Source of the DNA: Alphaproteobacteria bacterium UBA7691
Lineage (GTDB): Bacteria; Pseudomonadota; Alphaproteobacteria; Ferrovibrionales; Ferrovibrionaceae
DNA: 35,004 bases
Direction: 5' to 3'
Assembly: GCA_002482765.1 (NCBI GenBank)
Contig: DLGP01000111.1
Span: 1-35,004 of the forward strand
Below, piece after piece: positions 17,701-24,424 of this stretch. The notes under the pieces were generated by a model. It was not told the DNA's origin. It ran no database searches and saw nothing but the letters and a program-made list of their open reading frames with translations. The translations under genes were made by a program, and so were the position numbers. Each line of letters opens with the position of its first letter. The stretch's first letter is position 1.

Positions 17701-17704
17701 CCGC

Positions 17705-18484
17705 ATGGCTGCCTTCTCGCCGGCAGAACTGGAGCGTTATGCGCGCCATATCATCCTGCCGGAAGTGGGCGGTGCCGGGCAGCAGGCGCTGAAACGCGCC
17801 CGTGTGCTGGTGATCGGCGCTGGCGGCCTGGGTTCGCCGCTGGCGCTGTATCTTGCCGCTGCCGGCATCGGCACGCTGGGCATTGTGGATGATGACCGGG
17901 TGTCGCTCAGCAATTTGCAGCGCCAGGTGCTGCATGGCAGCAGCCGCATCGGCCAGCTCAAAACCGAAAGCGCCGCCGTGGCTTTGGCCGAACTCAATCC
18001 GCATGTGCGGGTGATTGAGCATAGTCTGCGGCTGGATGCCGGCAATATCGCTGATGTGCTGCAAGGCTACGATATCGTGGCCGATGGCAGCGACAATTTT
18101 GACACCCGCTTTCTGGTCAGCGACACCTGCCATCGGCTTGGCAAAACCTTGGTGACGGCGGCGATGCTGCGTTTTGATGGCCAGCTTTCCACCTTCAAAT
18201 CGCATCTCGGCGCGCCGCATCCCTGCTATCGCTGCGTTTTCCCCGAACCGCCGCCGCCGGGCAGTGTGCCAGCCTGTGCCGAAGCCGGTGTGCTTGGTGC
18301 GCTTGGCGGTGTGATGGGCAGTTTGCAGGCGCTGGAAGTGATCAAGGAAATCACCGGGCTGGGTGACAGCCTGTCGGGCCGGCTGCTGCTCTATGATGCG
18401 CTGCGCGGCGAGATGCGCAATGTGCGCTTGAAGCGCGATCCGGCCTGCCGCATTTGTGGCGACCATGCGGAGGCAGCGCCCTGA
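17705..18484 (+). CDS. moeB: MoeB/ThiF-type adenylyltransferase (E1-like)
   Basis: This 259-residue E1-like enzyme adenylates the C-terminal Gly of a ubiquitin-like sulfur carrier such as MoaD, ThiS or CysO-type proteins. It has VLVIGAGGLGSPLALYLAAA for ATP, the DDDRVSLSNLQRQ Asp/Arg pair, a catalytic-Cys region in VPACAEAGVLG, and two CxxC zinc pairs (HPCYRCVF and PACRICG). No rhodanese domain is attached. The tight link with cysK, 4 nt upstream, suggests sulfur-carrier activation for cysteine or cofactor synthesis, but molybdopterin and thiamine roles are equally possible, so the gene symbol is family-level. ATG 17705 is chosen; the frame is open back into cysK. Confidence 0.88.
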   Translation: MAAFSPAELERYARHIILPEVGGAGQQALKRARVLVIGAGGLGSPLALYLAAAGIGTLGIVDDDRVSLSNLQRQVLHGSSRIGQLKTESAAVALAELNPHVRVIEHSLRLDAGNIADVLQGYDIVADGSDNFDTRFLVSDTCHRLGKTLVTAAMLRFDGQLSTFKSHLGAPHPCYRCVFPEPPPPGSVPACAEAGVLGALGGVMGSLQALEVIKEITGLGDSLSGRLLLYDALRGEMRNVRLKRDPACRICGDHAEAAP

Positions 18485-19047
18485 GACAGGAGAATGCGCC
18501 GCCCGGCATCTGGCCTGATCTGCGCGATGCGCGCCAGAGCCTGCTGCTGCGGCATTGGGCGCTGTGGCGCGATGGCCTGCGGCCGCCGCCGCGCAGCCGG
18601 CTTGATCCGGCGCTGCTCAAGCCGTGCCTGCCGGATTTCTGGATTTTCCGTATCGCCGATAGTGGCAATGATCTGGTCTGCACCCTGGCCGGCGAGAATA
18701 TCCGCGATGCCTGGGGCCATTCGATCATCGGCGGCCGGCCAGTGGATTTGTGGGGTGCCGGTGATGGCGATCTGGTGCGCGAACGGCTATTGCGTGCGGC
18801 GCGCGAGCCGGCGCTGATCCATGGCCGCACCGGCATCACCCCCAAAACCGGGGCGAGCAAACTGGCGCAGCGCCTGATGCTGCCGCTGTGCGATGATGCC
18901 GGCGCAGCCTATGGCGTGATGGGCATGACGCAGTTTGTCTATGACCATTCACGCGATGCATTGCCACCCGGCCCCAGCGAGGCACCAACTCTGTTCAGCA
19001 CCTTCTATCCCTGCGCCAACCTGCCCGATACGGCCCCCGATGCCTGA
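18454..19047 (+). CDS. Stand-alone PAS_5 protein, copy 2 (no ATG start)
   Basis: A PAS_5-type protein of up to 197 residues. The recognisable part begins APPGIWPDLRDARQ and continues LLLRHWALWRDGL, PPPRSRLDPALLKPCLPDFW, a FRIADSGNDLVCTLAGE strand and AWGHSIIGGRPV. It closely parallels copy 3 downstream (QPPGIWP, LRHWAAQRGD, RSRIDP, CNLAGE, EAWG), so the two look like a tandem duplication. No in-frame ATG or GTG precedes the domain. The options are TTG at 18454, or CTG at 18481, which has GGAGG seven bases upstream and overlaps the moeB stop. An ATG at 18494 behind AGGAG is one base out of frame; one extra base there would give MAPPGIWP, matching copy 3. It may be frameshifted or use a rare start. 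Confidence 0.75.
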   Translation: MWRPCGGSALRQENAPPGIWPDLRDARQSLLLRHWALWRDGLRPPPRSRLDPALLKPCLPDFWIFRIADSGNDLVCTLAGENIRDAWGHSIIGGRPVDLWGAGDGDLVRERLLRAAREPALIHGRTGITPKTGASKLAQRLMLPLCDDAGAAYGVMGMTQFVYDHSRDALPPGPSEAPTLFSTFYPCANLPDTAPDA

Positions 19048-19612
19048 TGCCGGCAGCAATGTGATCATGCAGCCGCCCGGCATCTGGCCTGTGCTGCCGG
19101 ATGGCCGGCTGCGGCAGTTTCTGCGCCATTGGGCGGCGCAGCGCGGCGATGCCTTGCTGGCACCACGCAGCCGGATTGATCCGCTGGCGATGCGCGAATG
19201 CCTGCCGCATTTGTGGATTTACCGCTGGGATGATGGCCAGGGCGATTTTGTCTGCAACCTGGCCGGCGAGGCGGTGAATGAAGCCTGGGGTTTCGGCCTG
19301 GCCGGGCGTAGCCTGCAACAGGTGATGGGCGCGGCCAATGCCGCCGTGGTGGGCGAGCGTTATCGCCAAGTGCTGCGCCTGCCGGCTTTGCAATATAGCT
19401 GGCGGCCGATTGCGCCGGGCAATGCGGTGGAGAAAGTCTGCCACCGCCTGATTCTGCCTGTGGCCGATGCCGATGGCACGGCTGCGGCGGTGCTGGGCAT
19501 GACGGTGTATGATTACGACCGCTTCGTCGATGCCGACAAGCCGATCAATGTGGCGCCGGATGTGGCGATGTATGCCTGTGCCACATTGCCGCGTGATCTG
19601 CCGCCGCCCTGA
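19040..19612 (+). CDS. Stand-alone PAS_5 protein, copy 3
   Basis: This PAS_5-type protein has about 190 residues from the ATG at 19040, which overlaps the end of copy 2 by 8 nt; an ATG at 19067 would start directly at MQPPGIWPVLPDGRL. The domain shows LRQFLRHWAAQRGD, APRSRIDPLAMRECLPHLW, a strand WDDGQGDFVCNLAGEAVNEA and C-terminal LILPVADADGTAAAVLGMTV. It has no output domain. It is most similar by eye to copy 2, so local duplication inside this operon is likely. Both starts lack a strong ribosome-binding site, consistent with coupling to copy 2. Confidence 0.8.
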   Translation: MPDAGSNVIMQPPGIWPVLPDGRLRQFLRHWAAQRGDALLAPRSRIDPLAMRECLPHLWIYRWDDGQGDFVCNLAGEAVNEAWGFGLAGRSLQQVMGAANAAVVGERYRQVLRLPALQYSWRPIAPGNAVEKVCHRLILPVADADGTAAAVLGMTVYDYDRFVDADKPINVAPDVAMYACATLPRDLPPP

Positions 19613-19630
19613 TTCGAAGGAGGCCCGACC

Positions 19631-20473
19631 ATGGACGAAACCAGCATCGAGCAACGCCGCGCCGCCTTCCAGGCGCTGCACCGGCAGGGTTGTTTTGTCA
19701 TCCCCAATCCGTGGGATATCGGTTCGGCCATGCTGCTGGCTGGCTTGGGTTTCAAAGCATTGGCCAGCAGTTCGGCCGGCTTCGCCTTTTCACGCGGCCT
19801 GCCGGATACCGATTGGGCGGTGCCGCGCGATGCCATGCTGGCGCATATCGGCGAATTGGTGCGCGCCACGGCGCTGCCGGTGAATGCCGATTACGAATCG
19901 GGCTATGCGCATGACCCTGAGGGGGTGGCCGATAGTGTGCGGCTCTGTGCCGCCACCGGGGTGGCCGGCCTGTCGATCGAGGATAATACCGGCGATGCCG
20001 CCGCGCCGCTTTATGATCACACCCTGGCGGTTGAGCGTATCGCCGCTGCGGCCGAGGCGCTGAAAGGCAGCGGCGTGCTGCTCACGGCGCGTTGCGAAGC
20101 CTTCCTGGTGGGGCATCCTGAGGCCGAGGCGGAAGTGTTGCGCCGCTTGCCGGCCTTTGCCGCAGCCGGCGCCGATGTGCTCTACGCCCCGGGCCTGCGT
20201 GATGCCGGGCAGATTAGCCGCGTGGTGCAGGCGGTGGCGCCCAAGCCGGTCAATCTACTGGTTTCATCCCCCATCGGCCTCAGCGTGGCCGAGATTGCCG
20301 CGCTGGGTGTGCGCCGCATCAGTGTCGGCTCGGCCTTTGCCCGCGCCGCCTGGGGCGGCTTCCTGCGCGCCGCCCGCGAAGTGGCCGGGCCGGGCAGCTT
20401 CACGGCATTGGCCGATGCCGAGCCATTCGGCGCGCTGAACGACTTTTTCCGCAAAGCCGAACGCGAGGGCTGA
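19631..20473 (+). CDS. Isocitrate lyase / PEP mutase family enzyme
   Basis: This 280-residue TIM-barrel enzyme belongs to the PEP mutase/isocitrate lyase superfamily. PNPWDIGSAMLLAGLGFKAL leads to the substrate loop, PVNADYESGYA supplies the conserved Asp, GLSIEDNTG the metal-binding Glu-Asp, and LLTARCEAFLVG occupies the strand where isocitrate lyase has its KKCGH loop. Like oxaloacetate decarboxylase and phosphonopyruvate hydrolase relatives, it lacks that loop, so C-C or C-P bond chemistry on small oxo-acids is likely but the exact substrate is open. GGAGG eight bases before ATG supports the start. It is last in the coaBC-to-PAS run. Confidence 0.88.
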   Translation: MDETSIEQRRAAFQALHRQGCFVIPNPWDIGSAMLLAGLGFKALASSSAGFAFSRGLPDTDWAVPRDAMLAHIGELVRATALPVNADYESGYAHDPEGVADSVRLCAATGVAGLSIEDNTGDAAAPLYDHTLAVERIAAAAEALKGSGVLLTARCEAFLVGHPEAEAEVLRRLPAFAAAGADVLYAPGLRDAGQISRVVQAVAPKPVNLLVSSPIGLSVAEIAALGVRRISVGSAFARAAWGGFLRAAREVAGPGSFTALADAEPFGALNDFFRKAEREG

Positions 20474-20492
20474 GGCTGCCGTTCAGGCTGGC

Positions 20493-20555
20493 TTACTTGC
20501 CGCCAGAAACGTCCACGAACAGCCGGACCAGAGGCACATAGGTCGACTTTAACAT
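20493..20555 (-). CDS. Possible 20-aa small protein (unrecognised)
   Basis: The minus strand has ATG at 20555, preceded by GGAGG with five bases between, and a TAA stop at 20493. The peptide is 20 residues: MLKSTYVPLVRLFVDVSGGK, mixed hydrophobic and basic, with no Cys or Phe run and no clear leader-peptide repeat. The good ribosome-binding site and the perfect inverted repeat just upstream are unusual for chance. It does not resemble a peptide family I know. It could be a real small protein, a leader peptide with nothing behind it, or the remnant 5' end of a lost gene. Confidence 0.35.
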   Translation of the reverse strand: MLKSTYVPLVRLFVDVSGGK

Positions 20556-20565
20556 GCTGGCCTCC

Positions 20566-20598
20566 ATATGTTAACGGAATGCGATTTTGTTAACATAT
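20566..20598. promoter_or_regulatory. Perfect inverted repeat, operator-like
   Basis: ATATGTTAAC (20566-20575) and GTTAACATAT (20589-20598) are exact reverse complements separated by 13 bases. One arm abuts the ribosome-binding site of the 20-codon ORF. The arms contain the HpaI-type core GTTAAC. A dimeric repressor site is the simplest reading, with the regulator unknown. Confidence 0.6.
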
Positions 20599-20726
20599 AC
20601 CCCCGGACATGTATAGCAAAGTTGCATCCCGACAACATGTTCTGCAAACGGCATGGCGACACTGCCCGTATAACGGCAAGATCGTGATCGTTCGGTGATC
20701 CGGCGCCCTCTCAGATGCACGCTCTG

Positions 20727-20784
20727 TGGCAGATTGTCGCAGTTTCGGCTATGCCGTCACCGGCTGCTAACCCAGAATCTGCCA
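20727..20784. repeat. Long-loop inverted repeat
   Basis: TGGCAGATT (20727-20735) is the exact reverse complement of AATCTGCCA (20776-20784). The 40-base interior holds a smaller CGGC/GCCG stem, so an RNA from either strand could fold into a stem with an internal hairpin. There is no T-tract, so it is not a terminator. Confidence 0.4.
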
Positions 20785-20811
20785 TATGGAAGTCATGCTG
20801 GCGCCGTTTAG

Positions 20812-20837
20812 CCTCATAAAAACATAAATTTATGAGG
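20812..20837. repeat. Perfect inverted repeat upstream of the atp operon (distal)
   Basis: CCTCATAAA (20812-20820) and TTTATGAGG (20829-20837) are exact reverse complements around eight AT-rich bases. It lies 55 bases before the atp -35 box and is an operator or hairpin candidate. Confidence 0.5.
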
Positions 20838-20849
20838 GGCTTGATTTGG

Positions 20850-20872
20850 CAATTAAGAATGTTTCTTAATTG
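20850..20872. promoter_or_regulatory. Perfect inverted repeat just upstream of the atp promoter
   Basis: CAATTAAGAA (20850-20859) and TTCTTAATTG (20863-20872) are exact reverse complements around TGT. The core TTAAGAA-N3-TTCTTAA differs at one position per arm from the iron control element TTTAGAA-N3-TTCTAAA bound by Irr in rhizobia. It ends 20 bases before the -35 box. Regulatory identity is unproven. Confidence 0.5.
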
Positions 20873-20892
20873 AGGCCGAAAACCGGCCCGGC

Positions 20893-20921
20893 TTGACGCT
20901 GGCGGGGCTGGTTCCTATGGT
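20893..20921 (+). promoter_or_regulatory. Predicted atp (F0) operon promoter
   Basis: TTGACG (20893-20898), exactly 17 bases, then TATGGT (20916-20921). This is a good sigma-70 pair. Transcription would start near 20928, about 40 bases before the atpI ATG. Confidence 0.6.
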
Positions 20922-20967
20922 GCGGCCGCTTTCCACGGCACAGGCCGGGAGTCGCGCCGGAGCATAT

Positions 20968-21348
20968 ATGCCTATGGCCGAGACAAACCGACCTGATCCA
21001 GGGAAAGACGAGCATGCAGCCCTTGCCCGTCTCGACCAGGCGATAAGCCAAGCCGAGGAGCGCAAAGACGGCAAGGCTCGCCGGCAAGCCGAACAGGAAG
21101 CGGCGGCCATTGGTTCGCGCCGCTCACTTGGCCGGGCTTGGTCGCTGGCGATTGAGATGGTGGCGTCGGTCGGGGTGTCGGTATTCATCGGCTGGTGGGT
21201 TGACCGCTGGCTGAATTCGGCGCCATTCGGGATTGTCGGCTTTGCCCTGCTGGGCGTCGCCGCCGCGATGTGGACCGCAATCCGCACCGGCATGGCGATG
21301 AACCGGGAAGCCGCCGGCCAGGATGGCAGCAATGAGAAGGGGAAGTGA
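20968..21348 (+). CDS. atpI: AtpI/AtpZ-type F0F1 assembly protein
   Basis: This small membrane protein, 126 residues, belongs to the AtpI group encoded ahead of the F0 genes. It is thought to help c-ring assembly or Mg2+ supply. The first ~70 residues are hydrophilic and charged (ARLDQAISQAEERKDGKARR), then come two membrane segments: WSLAIEMVASVGVSVFIGWW followed by VDRW, and FGIVGFALLGVAAAMWTAIR. The ATG at 20968 has GGAG five bases upstream and lies after the predicted promoter; a frame extension to 20893 would put the start inside the -35 box. The atpB coding region begins immediately after. Confidence 0.88.
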   Translation: MPMAETNRPDPGKDEHAALARLDQAISQAEERKDGKARRQAEQEAAAIGSRRSLGRAWSLAIEMVASVGVSVFIGWWVDRWLNSAPFGIVGFALLGVAAAMWTAIRTGMAMNREAAGQDGSNEKGK

Positions 21349-21350
21349 CC

Positions 21351-22109
21351 GTGGCAACTAGCCCGCTCGACCAATTCAAGATCAAGTGCATCGCGCTGTG
21401 CGGTGAAGGCGATAGCCTGACCGCAGTTTCCTTCACCAATGCCTCGCTGTTCATGGTGCTGGCGGTGGCCGCCGCCACACTGCTGATGGTTTATGGCATG
21501 CGCGAGCGCAGCTTGGTGCCGGGCCGGCTGCAAAGCGTGGCCGAGCTGTGCTACGAATTCGTCGCCAACATGGTGCGCGACAATGTCGGCGCCAATGGCC
21601 GGCAGTATTTCCCGTTCATCTTCTCGATCTTCATGTTTGTGCTGATGTGCAACATGCTCGGCATGGTGCCCTACAGCTTCACCGTCACCAGCCACATCAT
21701 CGTCACCTTCGTGATGGCCATGGTGGTGTTCCTGGGCGTGACCGTGATCGCCATTGCCCGCAACGGCATCCACTTCTTCACCCATTTCCTGCCGGCCGGC
21801 GTGCCGGTGGCGCTGGCCCCGATCATCGTGCCGATCGAGATCATCTCGTATCTCTCGCGCCCGATCTCGCTGTCGTTGCGTCTCTGCGCCAACATGCTGG
21901 CGGGCCACACCACGCTCAAGGTGTTTGCCGGTTTCATCGTCTCGATGGTCGGCATGGGCGGCGTGGCCTCGCTCAGCGGCATCCTGCCGCTGATCATGGT
22001 GATTGCGCTCACTGCGCTGGAATTCCTGATCGCTTTCCTACAGGCCTATGTCTTTGCAATCCTGACCTGCCTGTATCTGAGCGAAGCCGTCAACATGGAG
22101 CACCACTAA
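21351..22109 (+). CDS. atpB: F0F1 ATP synthase subunit a
   Basis: Subunit a is the membrane stator that forms the proton half-channels against the c-ring. The product is about 252 residues with several membrane segments, the channel helix ISLSLRLCANMLAGHTTLKV holding the essential Arg, and EFLIAFLQAYVFAILTCLYL followed by SEAVNMEHH, the classic C-terminus. I chose the GTG at 21351 (giving ATSPLDQFKIK after the initiator), because AGAAGGGG is eight bases before it. GTG at 21345 overlapping the atpI stop is the alternative. Confidence 0.96.
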   Translation: MATSPLDQFKIKCIALCGEGDSLTAVSFTNASLFMVLAVAAATLLMVYGMRERSLVPGRLQSVAELCYEFVANMVRDNVGANGRQYFPFIFSIFMFVLMCNMLGMVPYSFTVTSHIIVTFVMAMVVFLGVTVIAIARNGIHFFTHFLPAGVPVALAPIIVPIEIISYLSRPISLSLRLCANMLAGHTTLKVFAGFIVSMVGMGGVASLSGILPLIMVIALTALEFLIAFLQAYVFAILTCLYLSEAVNMEHH

Positions 22110-22171
22110 GTCCGGTGCTGCTTGCCCTCTGAACCGTTAAGCGTAAAACCAACCCTGAAAGGATGAGTAAT

Positions 22172-22396
22172 ATGGATCTCGCTGCTGCAAAGATGATCGG
22201 CGCCGGCATTGCTGCTATCGGCATGGGTGGCGCGGCGATCGGCGTGGGTCTGATCTTCGCCAACTTCCTCAACGGCGCGCTGCGCAATCCGGGCGCTGCC
22301 CCGAAGCTGTTCGGCAACCTGATGCTCGGCTTCGCCGTGACCGAAGCGCTCGGCATCTTCGCGCTGCTGATCGCGCTGCTGATCCTGTTCACCTGA
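22172..22396 (+). CDS. atpE: F0F1 ATP synthase subunit c
   Basis: Subunit c forms the rotating proton-carrying ring. The 74-residue two-helix hairpin has a glycine-rich first helix (GAGIAAIGMGGAAIGVGLIF), the RNPGAAPKL polar loop, and the second helix LMLGFAVTEALGIFALLIAL with the proton-binding Glu. The ATG at 22172 has AAGGA eight bases upstream; an ATG nine bases earlier would sit on that site. It uses a Glu rather than an Asp, as in other alphaproteobacteria, and shows no sodium-binding signature. Confidence 0.97.
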   Translation: MDLAAAKMIGAGIAAIGMGGAAIGVGLIFANFLNGALRNPGAAPKLFGNLMLGFAVTEALGIFALLIALLILFT

Positions 22397-22404
22397 GCCA
22401 TTAG

Positions 22405-22845
22405 ATGCCTCAGCTCGATACAGCCACATTCCTGCCGCAGCTTGTATGGCTGGCGATCACTTTCGCCGTGCTCTATGTGCTGATGGCCAAGGTGGCGCTG
22501 CCGCGCGTGGCGGGTGTGATGGACGAGCGCAAGCGGCGCCTGGACCATGACCTCGAAGAAGCGGCGCGGCTGAAGCGCGAGACCGAGACGGCGATCGCGG
22601 AGTATGAGGCGGCGCTGGCTGCGGCCCGCGCCAAGGCACAAGGCATCGGCGGCGAAATGCGCGCGCGGCTGGCAGCGGATGCTGCCGCCGAGCGGGCCAA
22701 GATCGACGCCGAGCTGGTCTCTGCCACCAAGGCTGCGGAAACCCGCATCCTGGCCAGCAAGGACGCTGCCCTGGCTCAGCTCTCGGGCGTGGCCGATGCC
22801 ACCGCCCGCGATATTGTTGCCAAGCTCACCGGCGCGGCCGGCTAA
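22405..22845 (+). CDS. atpF': F0F1 ATP synthase subunit b'
   Basis: This is the peripheral stalk subunit b', 146 residues. One N-terminal membrane helix (LPQLVWLAITFAVLYVLM) is followed by a long charged coiled coil rich in Ala, Glu, Lys and Arg (DERKRRLDHDLEEAARLKRE). A separate b' and b pair is typical of alphaproteobacteria and phototrophs. It starts 8 nt after atpE. Confidence 0.95.
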   Translation: MPQLDTATFLPQLVWLAITFAVLYVLMAKVALPRVAGVMDERKRRLDHDLEEAARLKRETETAIAEYEAALAAARAKAQGIGGEMRARLAADAAAERAKIDAELVSATKAAETRILASKDAALAQLSGVADATARDIVAKLTGAAG

Positions 22846-22860
22846 CCCAGGAGAAATCGG

Positions 22861-23346
22861 ATGTTGCAAGATTCGAGTTTCTGGGTCCTGGTCGCCTTCG
22901 TCATCTTCTTCGGCTTCCTGTTTTATCTGAAAGTGCCGGGCCAGTTGGCCAAGTCGCTGGATGAGCGGGCCGAGAAGATCAAGCGCGAGCTGGAAGAGGC
23001 GGAGAAGCTGCATCGCGAGGCGCAGCATCTGTTTGCCGAATACCAGCGCAAGCAGCGCAATGCGATGAAGGAAGCCGAGGAGATCGTGGCGGCGGCGCAA
23101 GCCGAAGCCAAGCGCATCGCCGAGGCCGCCAAGGCCGATCTCACTGCCAGCCTGGAACGCCGTCGTCTCCAGGCCGAGCAGAAAATCGCCCAGGCCGAGC
23201 AGACTGCCTTGCGCGAAGTGCGTGATGCTGCCGTGGATATGGCGGTGAATGCTGCCAGCACCATCCTGCGCGAAAAGTTGCAGGGGCCGGCCGCTGCCGC
23301 ACAGACCGAACGCGCCATTGCCGATGTGAAGGCCAAGCTGCATTAA
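22861..23346 (+). CDS. atpF: F0F1 ATP synthase subunit b
   Basis: This is the second peripheral stalk subunit, 161 residues: membrane helix FWVLVAFVIFFGFLFYL, then the coiled coil from LDERAEKIKRELEEAEKLHR to the C-terminal helix. It is paired with b' upstream to form the heterodimeric stalk joining a to F1. GGAGAAATCGG before the ATG is a good ribosome-binding site. It is the last gene of the operon, followed by a strong terminator; F1 genes are not in the window. Confidence 0.96.
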   Translation: MLQDSSFWVLVAFVIFFGFLFYLKVPGQLAKSLDERAEKIKRELEEAEKLHREAQHLFAEYQRKQRNAMKEAEEIVAAAQAEAKRIAEAAKADLTASLERRRLQAEQKIAQAEQTALREVRDAAVDMAVNAASTILREKLQGPAAAAQTERAIADVKAKLH

Positions 23347-23370
23347 GCGCCTGAACCTGTCGGATACCGA

Positions 23371-23397
23371 AAAGGCCGCCCCCGGGCGGCCTTTTTG
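23371..23397 (+). terminator. Intrinsic terminator after atpF
   Basis: AAAGGCCGCCC (23371-23381) pairs with GGGCGGCCTTT (23384-23394) around CC, 11 bp, followed by more T. The left side also has an A-run, so it can serve the convergent minus-strand methyltransferase ending at 23402. Confidence 0.92.
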
Positions 23398-23401
23398 CGT
23401 T

Positions 23402-24343
23402 TTAGTCCAGCACGCGGCAGAAGCAGCGATACAGCCGGATGATATGGGCATCCATGGCGCTGATGCGGATTGCCCAATGTTCGCCCTCGGCAATCACCCA
23501 GTCGCGCTCGTTATCCGTCACCTCGGAACCGCGTAATTTGATATCGGCGGCATAGCGGGCGAAGGCATCGATCACGCCGGCCTTGTATTCCTCAGTCACG
23601 TCTTCCATGAACATGATGGTGAAGCCGAGGCCTTCAAGTTCGGCCTGTAAATCATCCGGCGTCAGCAGCACCGGCTTCACCGGCTCGCGATCCAGCCACA
23701 CTTCATAAACCCGGCTGCCTTCCGGCCCGGTGAGCAGGAAGTCGGTGAACATAAGCTGCCCGCCCGGCTTCATTGCAGCGCGCAGTTTGGTCAGCAGCAG
23801 GCGCTTGTCCTGCACGCTCATCAGGCCTTCCTTGGACAGCACGGCATCCAGGCTGCGGCGCTTGAACTGGATGTCGTCGAGCAGGGCATGTTTGATATTG
23901 GTGCGCTGCTTGATGCCCTCGCGCCGCGCCAGGGTCAGCGCGGCATCGCTCAGCGCCTGATCCGGCTCATAGGCATCCACCCAGATGCCGTCACGCGCCA
24001 GCAGCCGGGTCATGCCGCCCAGGCCGCAGCCCAGTTCAGTCACTGACATATTTGGGTTGAGGCCAAGCGGCGCGGTCATGGCGCGAAGCTGGGCTTCGCC
24101 GCCGGGTTGATGAATGCCTTCGCCAAACAGCAATTGCACAATCTGCTGGCGGCGCGGCGACCAGATGGCGATGTTGGGGGTTGTATCGTCGATGACAGGG
24201 GCGGGATTGTCATCCACAGGCGGAGCTTGCGGCTGCGTCGATGAACGGAAATCCTGCACTTCGGGGCCGAAGCCCTGGCTCTCGCCATGCCACCAAGCAC
24301 GTAAGCGGTCGCGCCATCCGGGCCGGTCGTGGTCGTCGTTCAT
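23402..24343 (-). CDS. Class I SAM-dependent methyltransferase
   Basis: This 313-residue protein has a ~60-residue polar N-terminal region and then a class I methyltransferase fold: motif I SVTELGCGLGGMTRLLA, acidic end of strand 2 WVDAYEPDQALS, a post-I DAVLSKEGLMSV stretch, and motif post-II PGGQLMFTDFLL. Substrate is unknown; UbiE and cyclopropane-synthase-like families share these features. It is transcribed toward the atpF terminator, and a gap of about 80 bases separates it from the oxidoreductase gene. Confidence 0.85.
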   Translation of the reverse strand: MNDDHDRPGWRDRLRAWWHGESQGFGPEVQDFRSSTQPQAPPVDDNPAPVIDDTTPNIAIWSPRRQQIVQLLFGEGIHQPGGEAQLRAMTAPLGLNPNMSVTELGCGLGGMTRLLARDGIWVDAYEPDQALSDAALTLARREGIKQRTNIKHALLDDIQFKRRSLDAVLSKEGLMSVQDKRLLLTKLRAAMKPGGQLMFTDFLLTGPEGSRVYEVWLDREPVKPVLLTPDDLQAELEGLGFTIMFMEDVTEEYKAGVIDAFARYAADIKLRGSEVTDNERDWVIAEGEHWAIRISAMDAHIIRLYRCFCRVLD

Positions 24344-24424
24344 TCTGCCGCCGATTCGTTGCCCCCTGGCGTAGTCTGGCGGCGGCGGCGAGGTGGCGCA
24401 AGCGTCAAGTATGAACCGCTTTGC

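Larger units (their letters stand above)
20474..20967. other. Intergenic region, AT-rich and palindrome-rich
   Basis: This is a gap of about 490 bp between the isocitrate lyase family gene and atpI. It holds a possible 20-codon minus-strand ORF (20493-20555), a perfect inverted repeat (20566-20598), a 9-bp arm stem (TGGCAGATT at 20727-20735, AATCTGCCA at 20776-20784), a second perfect repeat (20812-20837), a third (20850-20872) and the predicted atp promoter (20893-20921). The AT content is far above its neighbours. No long ORF is credible here. Confidence 0.8.

Noticed and set aside
18494..18817. Frame starting at the ATG behind AGGAG inside PAS_5 copy 2
   Set aside because: The start context is good, but the product is Cys/Arg-rich and unlike any domain, while the overlapping frame encodes a clear PAS_5. 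I treat the ATG as evidence of a frameshift or rare start instead.
22090..23493. Long minus-strand open frame (about 467 codons) across atpE, atpF' and atpF
   Set aside because: It is antisense to three well-conserved ATP synthase genes and crosses their terminator. No ribosome-binding site or family features.
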